From: Acanthosepion pharaonis | Lineage: Eukaryota > Mollusca > Cephalopoda > Sepiida > Sepiidae | Assembly (NCBI GenBank): GCA_903632075.3 | Contig: CAHIKZ030002090.1 | Span: 3,552,501 to 3,616,500 of the forward strand | Length of the DNA stretch: 64,000 nt | Direction: 5' to 3' | Part shown: one piece after another, positions 11,829 to 22,243 of the stretch | How positions within the stretch are numbered: position 1 is the stretch's first letter | Layout of the letters: the number at the start of each line of letters is the position of its first letter | The notes under the pieces: model-generated | What the model saw: only the letters and a program-made list of their open reading frames with translations | What the model was told of the DNA's origin: nothing | Databases searched by the model: none | Made by a program: the position numbers and the translations under genes

Positions 11829-11990
11829 TCCAGGCAAGCAATACACTTATACTCAAAATCAGAAAGAAATTGAAATTGGTTGATAACTAGGAAGGGTGGT
11901 TTGGAGAATGCGACGCTCACAAATCATACGGAAAGCCAAAGGGAATAATCGGGCCACTTACATAGGAAAACTAAACCTTTTTATATGAAA
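11064..11990. other. A+T-rich stretch with (ATT)n runs
   Basis: Contains a poly-T run near 11370-11392 and ATT arrays at 11681-11706 and 11779-11827. No gene seen. Confidence 0.7.
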
Positions 11991-11994
11991 AAGC

Positions 11995-12358
11995 ATTTTA
12001 TCTACATAATATACTCCACATGACTATCATTCTGTTGAAAACATTCCTCAAAGTGTGTCCACTGCTGAAGAAGACGTCCATGCACAGCTGAAGTTATGGT
12101 TGTAATGGCGTTGGTGATACGTTGATTAAGATGATTTATGTCTTGCATTATTTCCTGATACACTATGACCTTCAAATGATACCACAGGTAAAAATCAAGT
12201 GGGGTGAGGCCTGAGGATATGGGAGGCCACTTTACAGGACCACCCCGACTAATCCAAGCATCTTTATTCAAACGCAACTTCTAGAATACCTGAAATATAA
12301 AAAAAAAAAAAATACAATTTTAAAAACCATATGTATGGAAACTTATGGGACACCTTGT
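11995..12358 (-). pseudogene. Mariner/IS630-superfamily transposase C-terminus with an end sequence
   Basis: Minus strand 12277-12002 reads SRGGPVKWPPISSGLTPLDF then YLWYHLKVIVY, the last catalytic block of mariner-superfamily transposases. The LTPLD aspartate is kept, while the preceding SPD is SSG. About 50 bp upstream, at 12330-12358, ACTTATGGGACACCTTGTAG is a mariner-type terminal sequence. Its closeness to the C-terminal fragment implies a large internal deletion. Confidence 0.75.
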
Positions 12359-12359
12359 A

Positions 12360-12480
12360 GTGCAAATGGATAGCGGAACATTAGATGGAAGGCAAAAACA
12401 CAAACATTGCTAAGAGCTACAAGGGTTAGGAAGTTGTAGAGAGCCATGATTAGGGGCAAGAAACATAGAAGAAGAAGAAA
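12360..12480 (+). pseudogene. RTE-like LINE 3' fragment
   Basis: Trace KWIAEH then ...ATNIAKSYKG..., the family C-terminus in broken frames, ending in an AGAAGAAGAAG tail at 12466-12478. Confidence 0.5.
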
Positions 12481-12599
12481 TTACTTTTGGCGGGTTATTT
12501 TCTGGTTAATATTAAACGATTGCACACTTTCGGAATGTGTAGATATAGATACAGTTTGATTAACACGTCAGTATTCTAAATGTTAAGATGTAGACAATA

Positions 12600-13085
12600 A
12601 TAATAATAATAATGGCCGACCACTCCTTTCCGAGCACACCCATCTGGTAAGTTGGCTAATCAATCACTGCTGCAGACGCCTGCTAAGGCACATTAGCTTT
12701 TGTTCAACACCCACAGAGCCCACTTGCGGTTTATACGGCAATTGTGCTGATCGGACCTTAGTTGCAGTTTCTGAGAGAATGCGTATATGCTAGCGAGATC
12801 AACAGTCTAACAAGGCCAGTTCGCTGAAATCCTCGGCCACAATGACCTCTGAAATTGGGCTAGCACAACCATCGACAGCTTCTGAACAGTTTCATTTACA
12901 CAATTTCACTCTAAAAGGCGTCAGACAACCAATAGTAGTGTTGCCTTGCTTCACATTGGGATCTCCTCCCAATGTCAATAAGATCATGAAAGTCCACTTC
13001 GGGACACATTGTCCAGGTTGAGATTTGAATCCGGGTCTCATTATCGGGAAGCGAACGTTCTACATACCAGCTCAGACATGTATAT
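12600..13085 (-). mobile_element. SINE-like repeat with tRNA-related head, copy 1
   Basis: On the minus strand the element starts near 13080 with a tRNA-like head: GGTATGTAGAACGTTCGCTT (A-box region), then a B-box-like GGATTCAAATC. A long conserved body follows (shared with copies at 26575-26935 and 37275-37745) and it ends in a short (ATT)n tail at about 12600. Such a head, conserved body and simple tail are SINE features. It resembles the published Ceph-SINE layout, but I assign that name only tentatively. Confidence 0.65.
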
Positions 13086-13261
13086 TGCAACTAAAACTTC
13101 TATCACTGTGGTTGACCTTTCTCCTTTTATTCTAATATATACTGGAGAGAGAATTAGAAGCTGAACAAGGGAGGGACATTTAATCATCATTTTAACAAAG
13201 TGCCTATCTCTTCGGACTACTTTCGATCACATGAAAAGAGACAAGTGGAATTTACGGATTC

Positions 13262-13530
13262 TGTATTCGTTTTTTTTTCTTCGTATTTTTCTTCTTTGTT
13301 TCTTTTCTTCCCGTTCTCCTTTCCCTTTTCCACCTTTTAACATTTTTTGCCTCCTTTTCTTCTTCTTCATTACAATTTTTCCTTTTAAAATGTTTTTTCT
13401 ACTTAACACTTCGAGTTCTTCTTCATATTTTTCTTCTTTTTCTTCCTTTTATTCTTCATTTTCCTTTTCTTCTTCCCGCTCTTCCACTATTTTCTTGATC
13501 GTCATCTCCTTTTTTATCGTCATTTTCTTT

Positions 13531-13575
<45 letters not shown>

Positions 13576-13925
13576 GTTAGCATTATATTCTACCTCCTTT
13601 TCTCTTCAACATCTTTTCAATTTTTTCTTTTTAAATCATTTTCCTGTTTTAATCTTTTATTTTTTTCTCCCTTCGTATTTTCTTCTTTTTCTTTTCTCTC
13701 TTTCTTCCTTTCCTTCTGCTTCTGCCTCTTCATCTTTTATTTATTGTTTTCTCCTCCTCCTCCTCCTTCTTCTTCTTCTTCTTCTCCTCCTCCTCCTCCT
13801 CCTTCTTCTTCTTCTTCTTCTTCTTCTTCTTCTTCTTCTTCTTCTTCTTCTTCTTTACCATTTTTCTTTTTCTGTCTCTCCTCTTCCTCTTTCCATTCGT
13901 TTTTACATCATTCATTTTCTCCATA
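13262..13925. repeat. CT-rich low-complexity tract with (TTTC)n and (TTC)n
   Basis: 660 bp of nearly pure pyrimidine on the plus strand, including (TTTC)n at 13528-13574 and (TCC/TTC)n at 13752-13855. The 231-codon open frame across it (S- and F-rich) is an artefact of composition. A polypurine/polypyrimidine mirror tract of this size could adopt triplex DNA. Confidence 0.9.
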
Positions 13926-14261
13926 ATATTTTATTAATAACATAAACATTTTCCTATTTTCCATTCAGCATGGCGCTCTCTATCGTCTCTGGTGTTATTT
14001 TTAACCGAGATTATCGGCTGGTCGCAAATAATGCGTTGACAACTAACCACAGCCCTCACGACACAGTCATCATCACTCCCAGCGACAGCAACAACAACAA
14101 CCACTGTAGACAACAGCTAGTCTATTATTACACCAGCTTTTTATCTCTTACAAGTATAACGTAAAAAAAAAACAAAAAACAATTCTCTTTTAATGGATGG
14201 TTTAATTCTACCTGAAAAACCGATTTCAAGACAAGATATTTTACAATAATACAACTGCTAT
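13926..14261. other. No recognisable feature
   Basis: Anonymous sequence. A short 64-codon frame at 13970-14164 shows no similarity I recognise and ends in low-complexity sequence. Confidence 0.4.
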
Positions 14262-14365
14262 TTTTTTTAAATCGATTTCACCCCATGCAGGGCAATAAAG
14301 CCACTAAGACGCAAGAGGTTATTGGGCGTGGAAGAATTAGAAACAGAAACTTCTCAACCAATAAA
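14262..14365 (-). repeat. LINE-A 3' tail fragment
   Basis: Near-identical to the tail at 9805-9895 (TTCACCCCATGCAGGGCAAT, then GGTTATTGGGCGTGG). Both are preceded by AACTGCTATTTTT and ATCGATTTCACC, so the two loci share flanking sequence and may descend from one duplication. Confidence 0.75.
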
Positions 14366-14684
14366 TCCTTAAGAATTTTAATATTTAGTCAAGTTTCTGG
14401 GAAACTGACAAGATTATGACACGTTATAAGAGAACATACATTCATTTTTTGACATTTTAACTCATTTTTATTGACAATTTTTGTTACTTACTAACAGTAA
14501 TTTTACGATTATAAAATTAAACAGATCGAAAATTAAAAAAAAGGCTTCTAGCTAATTTTGTACTCTACAGAAGACAGTGTTAATGGTAGACACAAAAATA
14601 AAACAAATGAAACTATTATAAAAAAAGGTAGTAAAGGGAGGTAGGACAAAAGAACTAATCATCGATTGTAAGAATACAATGTAT

Positions 14685-14962
14685 GGTTGTAAGCAAAAGG
14701 GGTATCATAAGTTGCGACCTACAAATTGGAAATGACAAAATCAAGCAAGTACGAAAATTATTCCCTTCATCTTTGGGGAAACTGTCTAGTATTCACTACA
14801 TTGCTACAGGAGGATCTATATTTCATAGCAATTCAGCATTCGTTGTTTCTGATTTATCTTGTTTCTTAATTTGTTGTTTAGCTTTTGGAAGGCATCTTTC
14901 GTTAACCCAGTGCGACTTCACATTTCAGTATGCCACATTTTCCATCATCTCTTAAAACACCT
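14685..14962. pseudogene. RTE-like LINE RT pieces in inverted arrangement
   Basis: Plus-strand 14683-14760 reads MVVSKRGIISCDLQIGNDKI then KQVRK, an RTE-like RT block. At about 14762 the sequence switches to the minus-strand version of a neighbouring block (the region read as ...CYVISALLYGSECWT in better copies). The two halves therefore face opposite ways across one junction. Confidence 0.65.
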
Positions 14963-14966
14963 TAGC

Positions 14967-15012
<46 letters not shown>

Positions 15013-15022
15013 ATATCTATCT
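14967..15022. repeat. (TCTA)n microsatellite
   Basis: About 14 tetranucleotide units, with one ATATAT interruption. Confidence 0.95.
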
Positions 15023-15300
15023 ATCATGGTAATATTAGCCGTTTCCTTATAAGGAAACATTCGGCACCATTGACTGAGCAGCCAATGTTGCTATCGGTTG
15101 AAATCTTTATCTTAAAATCATTTTTCAAGAAAATAGGTTTCTGAAGTTCAGTAGCTATTATCCAGTATTGATGGGAGTTTCCTTACTAACCTTTTATTTG
15201 AAGTCGTGTGGAATGTCAACATCTTGATCAAGTCATTATTTTCTCTTCATTATTTTCTTATCCACTTTAGCTGTTGCTGCTGTTGAATGTCATTAAGTGA
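15023..15300. repeat. Interspersed repeat with palindromic GTTTCCTTATAAGGAAAC core, copy 1
   Basis: Starts with AGCCGTTTCCTTATAAGGAA and CATTCGGCA, and shares about 270 bp with 24505-24765. The start is shared with 21080-21135. Family not recognised. No ORF. Confidence 0.7.
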
Positions 15301-16255
15301 TATCTTTTCTGTCATCTGGTACATTTTCTTTGTTTGTGATTGTGTAGCTCCAGTCCGCAATGTCCGAAGGAGGATGATCTTTGTCTTTCCTGTCCCTCTT
15401 TCCTTCGATATGACCTGTGAGTGTCAAATTTTCTTAGACGCCTTTCCTCATTATGTCTCCTAGAAATTTCAACTCCTTTTGACTCTAAGTATAAGCGACC
15501 CTTTTTTGTTTCCATTTTCCTTAAAAATTCCAAGTTACTCGCATTCTTCGCCAATTGGTATTCTCAATTCCTTTCTATAGAATCATATGTTTATTGCTTA
15601 AATTATTCTCTTCATCTTTGAGGAAACTGTCCAATATTCACTACACTTCTATATAGAAGGATCTATATTTCATAGCAATTTAGCAGTCTTTTCGTTGTTG
15701 CTGACTTTTCCTGTTTCTTAGTACTTTGTTTTGCTTTTATAAGGCATCTTTCCCTAATCGGACGCACGTTCGGATTTTGGTGCTACATTTTCCTTTTTCT
15801 GTTAAAACACTTTCCAGATGTTTAAAATTCTTTACTTGTTTTGATGTTTACATCTCCAATCTGTAGTTCGCATCTTGGATTTTTTCTCTTGCCGACGACC
15901 ATACATTCTGTCTTCTTGCAATTGATGATTAATTATTTCTTGTCCAAATTGTCCAATATTCACTGCCCTTCTATATAGGAGGATCTATATTTCATAGCAA
16001 TTCAGCAATCGCAGTTTCTGACTTTTCTTATTTTTTAATATTTTGTTTAGCTTTTAGAATGCATATTTCGTTAAGCCAGTGCGGTGTGCCACATTTTCCA
16101 TCATCTTTTAAAACACTTTTCAGATATTTTATCTTCTGTACTTGTTTTGATGTTTACATCTCCAATCTGTAGACTTTTTCTCTTTCCAACGACCATACTT
16201 TCTGTCTTCTGAAATCGACGGTACCCACATCAAATTCCAACCGATCTGATATTTT
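15300..16255 (-). pseudogene. RTE-like LINE fragments, several overlapping antisense copies
   Basis: Minus-strand traces of FLRKMETKKGRLYLESKG (15554 downward), then repeated copies of the block near GSECWT and KDAFQKLSK at 15600-15900 and 15955-16220. The latter two units are about 330 bp apart and similar to each other and to 14763-14960 and 33130-33420. The order of blocks is scrambled, so this is a nested or tandemly rearranged LINE region. Confidence 0.65.
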
Positions 16256-17680
16256 TTAAAAAGTCTTTTATCCCTTCAGGACATAGGAGATCATGACTCT
16301 CAACAATTTCCTTTCCTTTATTATATGTGAATTGCCTTGGGAAAGATAGTAATTTCCCGTCGCCATTTCCGCGATATTGAATTCAGAATATTCCTTTTTC
16401 TGAACTGTCTGTCAGTCAAGACTAGAGAACCGAGTCTAACCCACTATTTAATCCATAGCTGGCTTCGGAATGAAAAAACGGAATCATGCCTTTCACAATC
16501 ACATTCCGTCTTATTACAGAGAGCAAAGCATATAATTAGTCAGTTATGTTCCATGCTTGATACACGCTTAGGCGATCGTGTATCTTTCGATGCATGTCTG
16601 ACGAGGCAGATTTTTTTTCCTGCAGTAGGTTGCCATTTCTTTCTGCGGTAGACCAGTTGCCATCCAAGTCTATAGAACCGATCTGTCATGCTATTTACCC
16701 ATAGCTGGTAGGGAGAAATAGAGGATCCATACTTTTCCCAAAGGTATTAGCACGTATGTGAATATCAGTCAGTTATGTGCCATGCGTGATACATGCTTAG
16801 GCGATCATGCATCTTTCGATGCATGTCTGACGAGGCAGATTTTTTTTCACGCATTAAGTTGCCATTTCTTTCTGCGGTAGATCAGTTGCCATCCAAGGCT
16901 ATAGAACATGATCTGTCCTGCTATTTACCCGTAACTATGGGGAAAAGAAGAGGATTCATATAAGTTTCTCTCTCTCTGATGAGACAATCTAGCATTCACT
17001 GTCATATAGGAGGAGTGATATTACATAACATTTCAGTACTATTTTCACTGATCTACAAACAATTCTTTTTAATTCTGTTCCCCTTCAGGACGTAAACAAT
17101 CATGGCTGCCGTTTCTTTATTATCCTGAATTTCCATGACTTCTTTGGAATGATCCTGAAATGATTTTCCGTTGTTTTCACCATGGTTTTGAGTTCAATGC
17201 CTTCATTCTGCTAGACTGTTTGACATCCTGGGCTGGTGAGTCTAGCCTACCCTCCTATTTAACCCGTAGTTGGGAAGAGAAGAAATAAATCCACCCTTTC
17301 TAAATCACATTACCTCGCATTACAAAGATGAAAGTATTCATTTGTTTATAAAAGTATTTTTAATTTTCTCAAACACTTCAATAGAACTTTGCTTGTTTAC
17401 AAACAATTTTAATGCCTTCTCCCTTTAGGACCAAAGAGATAGATCATGGCACTCCACAGCTTCCGTTTCTTTATTATCTGCGCATTTCCATAACTACTCC
17501 GAAAAGACAATGGAGTGAATTCCCTTTTCCTTCTCTACGATTTTGAAATCAGAGTATTTTTCTCCTAGACTGGCTATCAACCAAGGCTAGAAAGAAATAT
17601 TCTGCTATTTAGCTCATAACTGTAAGGCGAAGAGATGGACTCAGTAATTTTCCAGTGGCTTTTGTGCGAAAGTTAGACAC
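16256..17680. repeat. Degenerate tandem repeat, ~230-300 bp unit, about five copies
   Basis: Units share a block with CCATCCAAGGCTATAGAAC, CTGCTATTTACCC and ATAGCTGG, seen at about 16410, 16660, 16890, 17225 and 17580. Two adjacent units (16535-16700 and 16768-16930) are close to identical, including CGATGCATGTCTGACGAGGC. Part of the unit (TACCCATAGCTGG then CATACCTTTCCCA) also occurs in the tail of the 5S-headed SINE at 43205-43460. No coding potential. Confidence 0.7.
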
Positions 17681-17737
17681 AGACTAGAACTGGACTTGGA
17701 CTCGACTTGACGATTTCACTGTTCCGATTAGATAAAG

Positions 17738-17764
17738 TACTACTACTACTACTACTACTACTAC

Positions 17765-17795
<31 letters not shown>
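17738..17795. repeat. (CTA)n(ATA)n microsatellite
   Basis: About nine CTA units followed by about ten ATA units. Confidence 0.95.
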
Positions 17796-17799
17796 TCTC

Positions 17800-18394
17800 A
17801 TATTTCCATTTCAATGAAATTCAGGAAGTAGACACTGAGCATGGACATTGAAAACAGCCAAAGCGTAATCACTTGAATATTGATGTATCGACTGATATAT
17901 AAACGATACACGATCAAATGACGTATCAGCACCCGTCCATTCATCCTTTGCGACATGCCTCCTTATTTCTGTTCCCTTTATAGCCATTCATTCAGTTATT
18001 TATTCATTCAGCCAGTCGGTCGTCCGTCCACTGGCTTAGTCATTCACACATTCATTCATTGATACTATTTACAACGCCATCTTCTCAGTCATACTAAAAC
18101 AAAGAAACAGACAAATAATAAAAATAGTAACCGTATTAAAAAGGACAACAGGAGGAACAATAATAGTATGATTATTATTACTAAAGACAAAAGTTAAATA
18201 ACTTAGAGAACAGAACCATCTAGTTTAATATGTTTTTTTTTAAATAAATAAATGTTAAAAATATTGATATCAGAAATTATAGTACAAAGCAGACGCTATC
18301 GTAGAAAATAAACTAGACAGCCAGATTGCCCCTTAAATCCGACAGAGAAAACTGGTCCCGTTAGTCGTCAACAGGCGAAAGAAGTTTTGCTTGA
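17800..18394. other. No recognisable feature
   Basis: A+T-rich anonymous sequence with ATTCATTC runs near 17990-18060. Confidence 0.5.
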
Positions 18395-18640
18395 GACTGT
18401 AAATACATTGACAAAATCCAAAGAAGAATCTGCAATGTTATTGGTTCTGACCTAGCATCTCGGTTTCAGTCACTTTCCCACTGCTATAACGTATCACCCC
18501 CTGTTGTTTCTATAAATACTTCCATAGTAATTCTTCTTATAAACTTTCCTATTTGGTACCTAGACTTTATGAATTTAAGTGACGTAATAAACTGGTAACA
18601 CGGTCTCACCATTATATATCAGATCATTTTGAATAATAAA
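18395..18640 (+). pseudogene. LINE-A fragment
   Basis: Trace IDKIQRRICNVIGSDLASRF (18410-18470), then a damaged HRRYNVSPPVVSINTSIVIL-like stretch, equals the LINE-A RT C-terminal region. Truncated on both sides. Confidence 0.75.
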
Positions 18641-19386
18641 GAACGAGTGATCTAATCTTATATTTTATTGAAATTTATTCATCAACTAGCAGCATGGCCC
18701 GTGCTTGATTCAAAAATTGTACGACTCATACAGCAATAGCTATCACTTGACTTAAAATATTTTTGCCCTTCCTTGCCTTTAAAGGAGTGCCCTATGCCTT
18801 ACTTCTTGCCTATCTCACACTGCGAATTTTTTCTAAACTCTATACTAAACATTAAATCTGTTACGAAAAAAAAGAACTAAACAAAATGAACACAAAACGA
18901 TCAGCTTTAAAAAAAAAGGACTCGTAACTGGAAAAAACCGAATGAAAAAAGAATGTTAACAACAAATACTTTTTTCACACCCAACCCAGTTCTGCGGAAT
19001 CAGAATCAACGTTGAATTTAAGCAAGCGAATGAGACAATTGGAGTAAAGTGCCATGCAGATTTAAATTTTTCCCACTTGTGACGAATGCAGCTATCGATT
19101 TTTTTGCGTGCTAGCATTCTAGTTAACATTCGTGTCAGTTAGCTGTTGTCTCTCACGCTGGCCAATAGAATCTTCCTGCTTATTCGTGACAGCCAGCTAT
19201 TGGCACTCACTCTGGCCAGTACAAAATGGCCGCAAACTACATGAAAACTGCCTTAGAAGCATGAAAAAATTGATTATTTGCACTATCGATGGGAGTTGGG
19301 AAATGCAATGTCGGTCTTGGCCTTCTCGCTAACTTGGAGCATGTGTATGTAAATATTGGTGCAAATCCGTCGAAAATTGCGGCCGT

Positions 19387-19391
<5 letters not shown>
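18641..19391. other. No gene; short tandem duplication at 19130-19224
   Basis: CGTGTCAGTTAGCTG...CACGCTGGCCAAT is repeated about 54 bp later as CGTGACAGCCAGCTATTGG...CTGGCCAGT. Otherwise anonymous. Short frames over 19237-19474 are largely microsatellite translations. Confidence 0.5.

Positions 19392-19458
<67 letters not shown>
19392..19458. repeat. (CA)n microsatellite
   Basis: About 33 CA units, abutting the 3' side of a mariner relic. Confidence 0.97.
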
Positions 19459-19461
<3 letters not shown>

Positions 19462-19489
19462 CTGCCTTTTATAGATAGATATGTAGTTT

Positions 19490-20662
19490 CCATGATTATC
19501 TTTGACTTCTTTCCATCTGCTTACAAGCTTTTTAATCCCACTAATAAAGAACTCCTTTGGTTTCGAAGAGAAGAACTCTGAAATATCAGTTTCGACCTCA
19601 TCATGGCTTTTGAGTTAATCCATCCAGATGATACTGTAAACTATGGAACAAATGGTAGTCTGAAGGAACAAGGTCAGGAGAATAAAGTGGATTGAGGAAT
19701 TCTTTCCCAACTAATTTCTTCAATCTTCTAGAATGTGATTTTTGTAGTACAGGGTTGTGCATTGTCCTGATGAAACATCACTCCTTTTCGATTCACTAAA
19801 ACAGGTCTTTTTTTTTCTTCAAAGCTACATTCAAATGCTCTAATTGCTGACAGTAGACTTGAGCATTGATTGTTGCATTAGTTGGTAGCAACTCAAAGTG
19901 AATTATTCCTTTGCAATCCCACCAAATTGAGAGAAGAACGTTCTGCACATGAAGTTCCTTTCTCAGTTGTGTTTAGGCCCTTTTCCCCATTACCAAGCCA
20001 CTGTCTATGATATTTAACATTTTGATAAAAAATCCATTTTTCATCACCAGTCACAAGTCTATCTAAAAAGTGTAAGATGAGTTCATGACAATGAAGAGAA
20101 ATGCAGGTGTCAGCTTGGGATTTGCAGCTGATTTCAGACAATTCATGAGGCATCCATTTTCCAAGTTTTGAAACTTTTCCAAATTGTTGAAGATGATGAA
20201 CTGTTGTATGATTTGAACAAAGCTTCATTGCTAATTCTTCAACTGATACTGCAGGATTGTCTTCAAATGATGCCACGAGAAGTTCATCATCAAACTCAAC
20301 TGGATATCCTGTTCGGTTTTCATCTTCAAGGACAAAATTTCCAATTCTGTATTTGGTAAACCATCTTCTGCAAGTTCTTTCATTCAGGCATTCTTTTTCA
20401 AAAGCTGAGTGAATATTTCAAATCGCATCGACTGCAGAGTTTCCGTTTTTAAATTCAGAAGGCATTATCTCCATTTTGAGTATTTTGATTTGAGTAATTA
20501 ATTCAGTCAAATTATACTATAAAAAGAAATTATATTAAATTAAATGCTTCTATATTCATATGATTATCAATCAGTTCCATTTGACATTTTACAATACTGT
20601 AAAACTTTAATGAAATTACAGCTATAATATTAAGGACAAAACTTATGGGATGACCTGGTAGT
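19490..20662 (-). pseudogene. Mariner transposase, nearly complete relic
   Basis: Reading the minus strand from about 20474: N-terminal helix-turn-helix region (EKECLNERTCRRWFTKYRIG), then VTGDEKWIFYQN (first catalytic Asp), FHQDNAQPC (second, about 19765-19790) and SPDLVPSDYHLF (third, about 19655-19690). So all three DD34D aspartates are visible, but an early stop, a frameshift within a poly-A run near 19810 and further stops break the ORF. The 5' terminal sequence CAGGTCATCCCATAAGTTTT lies at 20640-20660, about 165 bp before the ORF. I do not see the 3' terminus; it may be lost near the (CA)n tract. Confidence 0.88.
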
Positions 20663-20664
20663 TG

Positions 20665-20935
20665 AAATAGGAAGACGTAACCGTAAGTTCTATGCTAACA
20701 GTTTCTTCTGTCGAACTTGTGGAAATCTCTTCCGGATTCTTTCTTCCCAGTCAGCTTTGGTTTTCATAAACTTAAATGCAATGTCAATCGTTATCTTCTA
20801 TCTTCTTCCTTTTTTGTATTGTTGTCTCTCCTTAATGATGTTTTTTTTTCTTTTTTTTTTATATTCTCTCGCACTCAATAGCCCCCTTACGTCTTAGTGA
20901 CTTTATTGCCTTGCTTGGGGTGAAATGATTAAAAA
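20665..20935 (+). pseudogene. LINE-A 3' end
   Basis: Trace RKFYANSFFCRTCGNLFRIL and then the tail with CTTTATTGCCTTGCTTGGGG, TGAAATG and an A-rich end. It begins immediately beside the mariner end at 20662. Confidence 0.75.
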
Positions 20936-21079
20936 ATATATAAGTAGATTTACCAATTGATTATCGGATGAAGACGAAAGAAGTTAAAAAGAATAAAATA
21001 CTAAGACATCCTCCAGGAACTGAGGAAACACATAAATATGAAAATGAGGGTCATAGTACTTGATATAATACTAATGTTA

Positions 21080-21135
21080 ATAGTAATATTAGCCGTTTCC
21101 TAATAAGGAAACATTCGGCATTCACCTAAAAACCA
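21080..21135. repeat. Palindromic-core interspersed repeat, copy 2 (short)
   Basis: GTAATATTAGCCGTTTCC, then TAATAAGGAAACATTCGGCA, matches the start of the copy at 15023 and then diverges. Confidence 0.6.
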
Positions 21136-21454
21136 GTGCTACTCGAGTTACGCTATTTTCATTTCCTGGAGATCAGGCTAGGATCAAAGTATAGTATCTG
21201 TTTCCATATCTTAGTACTTTCAGCTGACCACAGAAGAAAATTGAGAGAAATATATCTGAACCTTGCAAGTAAGGCATACTATTATAAATATGAAGGTAAA
21301 CCCTGTACCCATCATTGCTGGTGCGCTTGGCGCAGTCAAACGAACTTTGAGAAAAAAAAAACTGGGAAGTAGAGTTGAAATAACAACCTTATTAAAATCG
21401 GATCGAATACTGAAGTGGATGCTAAATATGTAATAAGTGAATGCAGCCATTTAC

Positions 21455-21870
21455 GAGGGTAGGCTGACTATCAAGGAGTGAAGCTAGAACCGGGAAATCT
21501 TGCAGGCATTCATTTCAACTCTTCCTATTAATAACAGTATTGTATCTTTCCAGGTACGTGGGTAGGCTGAAAATTTCATAGGCTGACTATGAAGGAGAAG
21601 CTAGAACCTTGAAACATGCATTCATTTCAACTCTCCCTATTAAGAATAGTATTGTATCTTTCCATGTACGAGAGTGGGCTGAAAAGTTCCTATGCTGACT
21701 ATGAAGGAGTGATGCTAGAACCGTGAAATCTTGCAGGCATTTATTTCAACTGTTCTCATTAATAACAGCATTGTATCTGTCCGGGTACGAGGGTGGGCTG
21801 AAAAGTAAATAGGCTGACTATGAAAGAACGATGCTTGCACCGTGAAATAACCGCATTGCTTCTTTCCAGG
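21455..21870. repeat. ~115-bp tandem repeat of a mariner end, four copies
   Basis: Each unit begins TACGAG(G/A)GT(A/G)GGCTGA, continues through TAGGCTGACTATGAAGGAG and ATTTCAACTCT, and ends TTGTATCTTTCCAGG. Units start at about 21455, 21554, 21666 and 21785. Confidence 0.8.
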
Positions 21871-22243
21871 TAAACAGACATCTACCGAAAGGGGTCTTGT
21901 TTCACAGGACAATGTTTCAGCACAAAAGTCCTTGGTTTTAATGGATGGTGTGTATGACTATTGCTTTGAACTGGTTTATAATTCTCCTGATTTGACTATC
22001 ATATATTCACCAACATGAGAAACGCTTGACTGAGAACCATATTTATGACACATATCTGTTGATGATGCCTTTTTCGAACCAACAGGATGAAATCTTCTTC
22101 ACCAGTGGGAAGCAATCACTGCAAAACCGATGGAAGAAGTGTGTGGGTAGCAAGGAGTACTATGCTAAAAAATAAACCTCATTTGGTCATATTCGATGAG
22201 AGTATCTTGGTCAGCCTATGAACTTTTCAGCCGACACTCGTAG
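21455..22243 (+). mobile_element. Degenerate mariner with tandemly amplified 5' end
   Basis: The right terminus at about 22205-22243 (GGTCAGCCTATGAACTTTTC, then AGCCGACACTCGTA) is the inverse of TACGAGGGTNGGCTGAAAAG at the left. The internal remnant at 21905-22200 reads SQDNVSAQKSLVLMDGV (second catalytic Asp), FELVYNSPDLT and FFTSGKQSLQNRWKKCV, which is mariner C-terminal sequence. The first half of the transposase is missing and replaced by four copies of the end. Confidence 0.75.

Noticed and set aside
13231..13926. 231-codon S/F-rich frame
   Set aside because: Arises from a pyrimidine-only tract in which stop codons cannot form in that frame.
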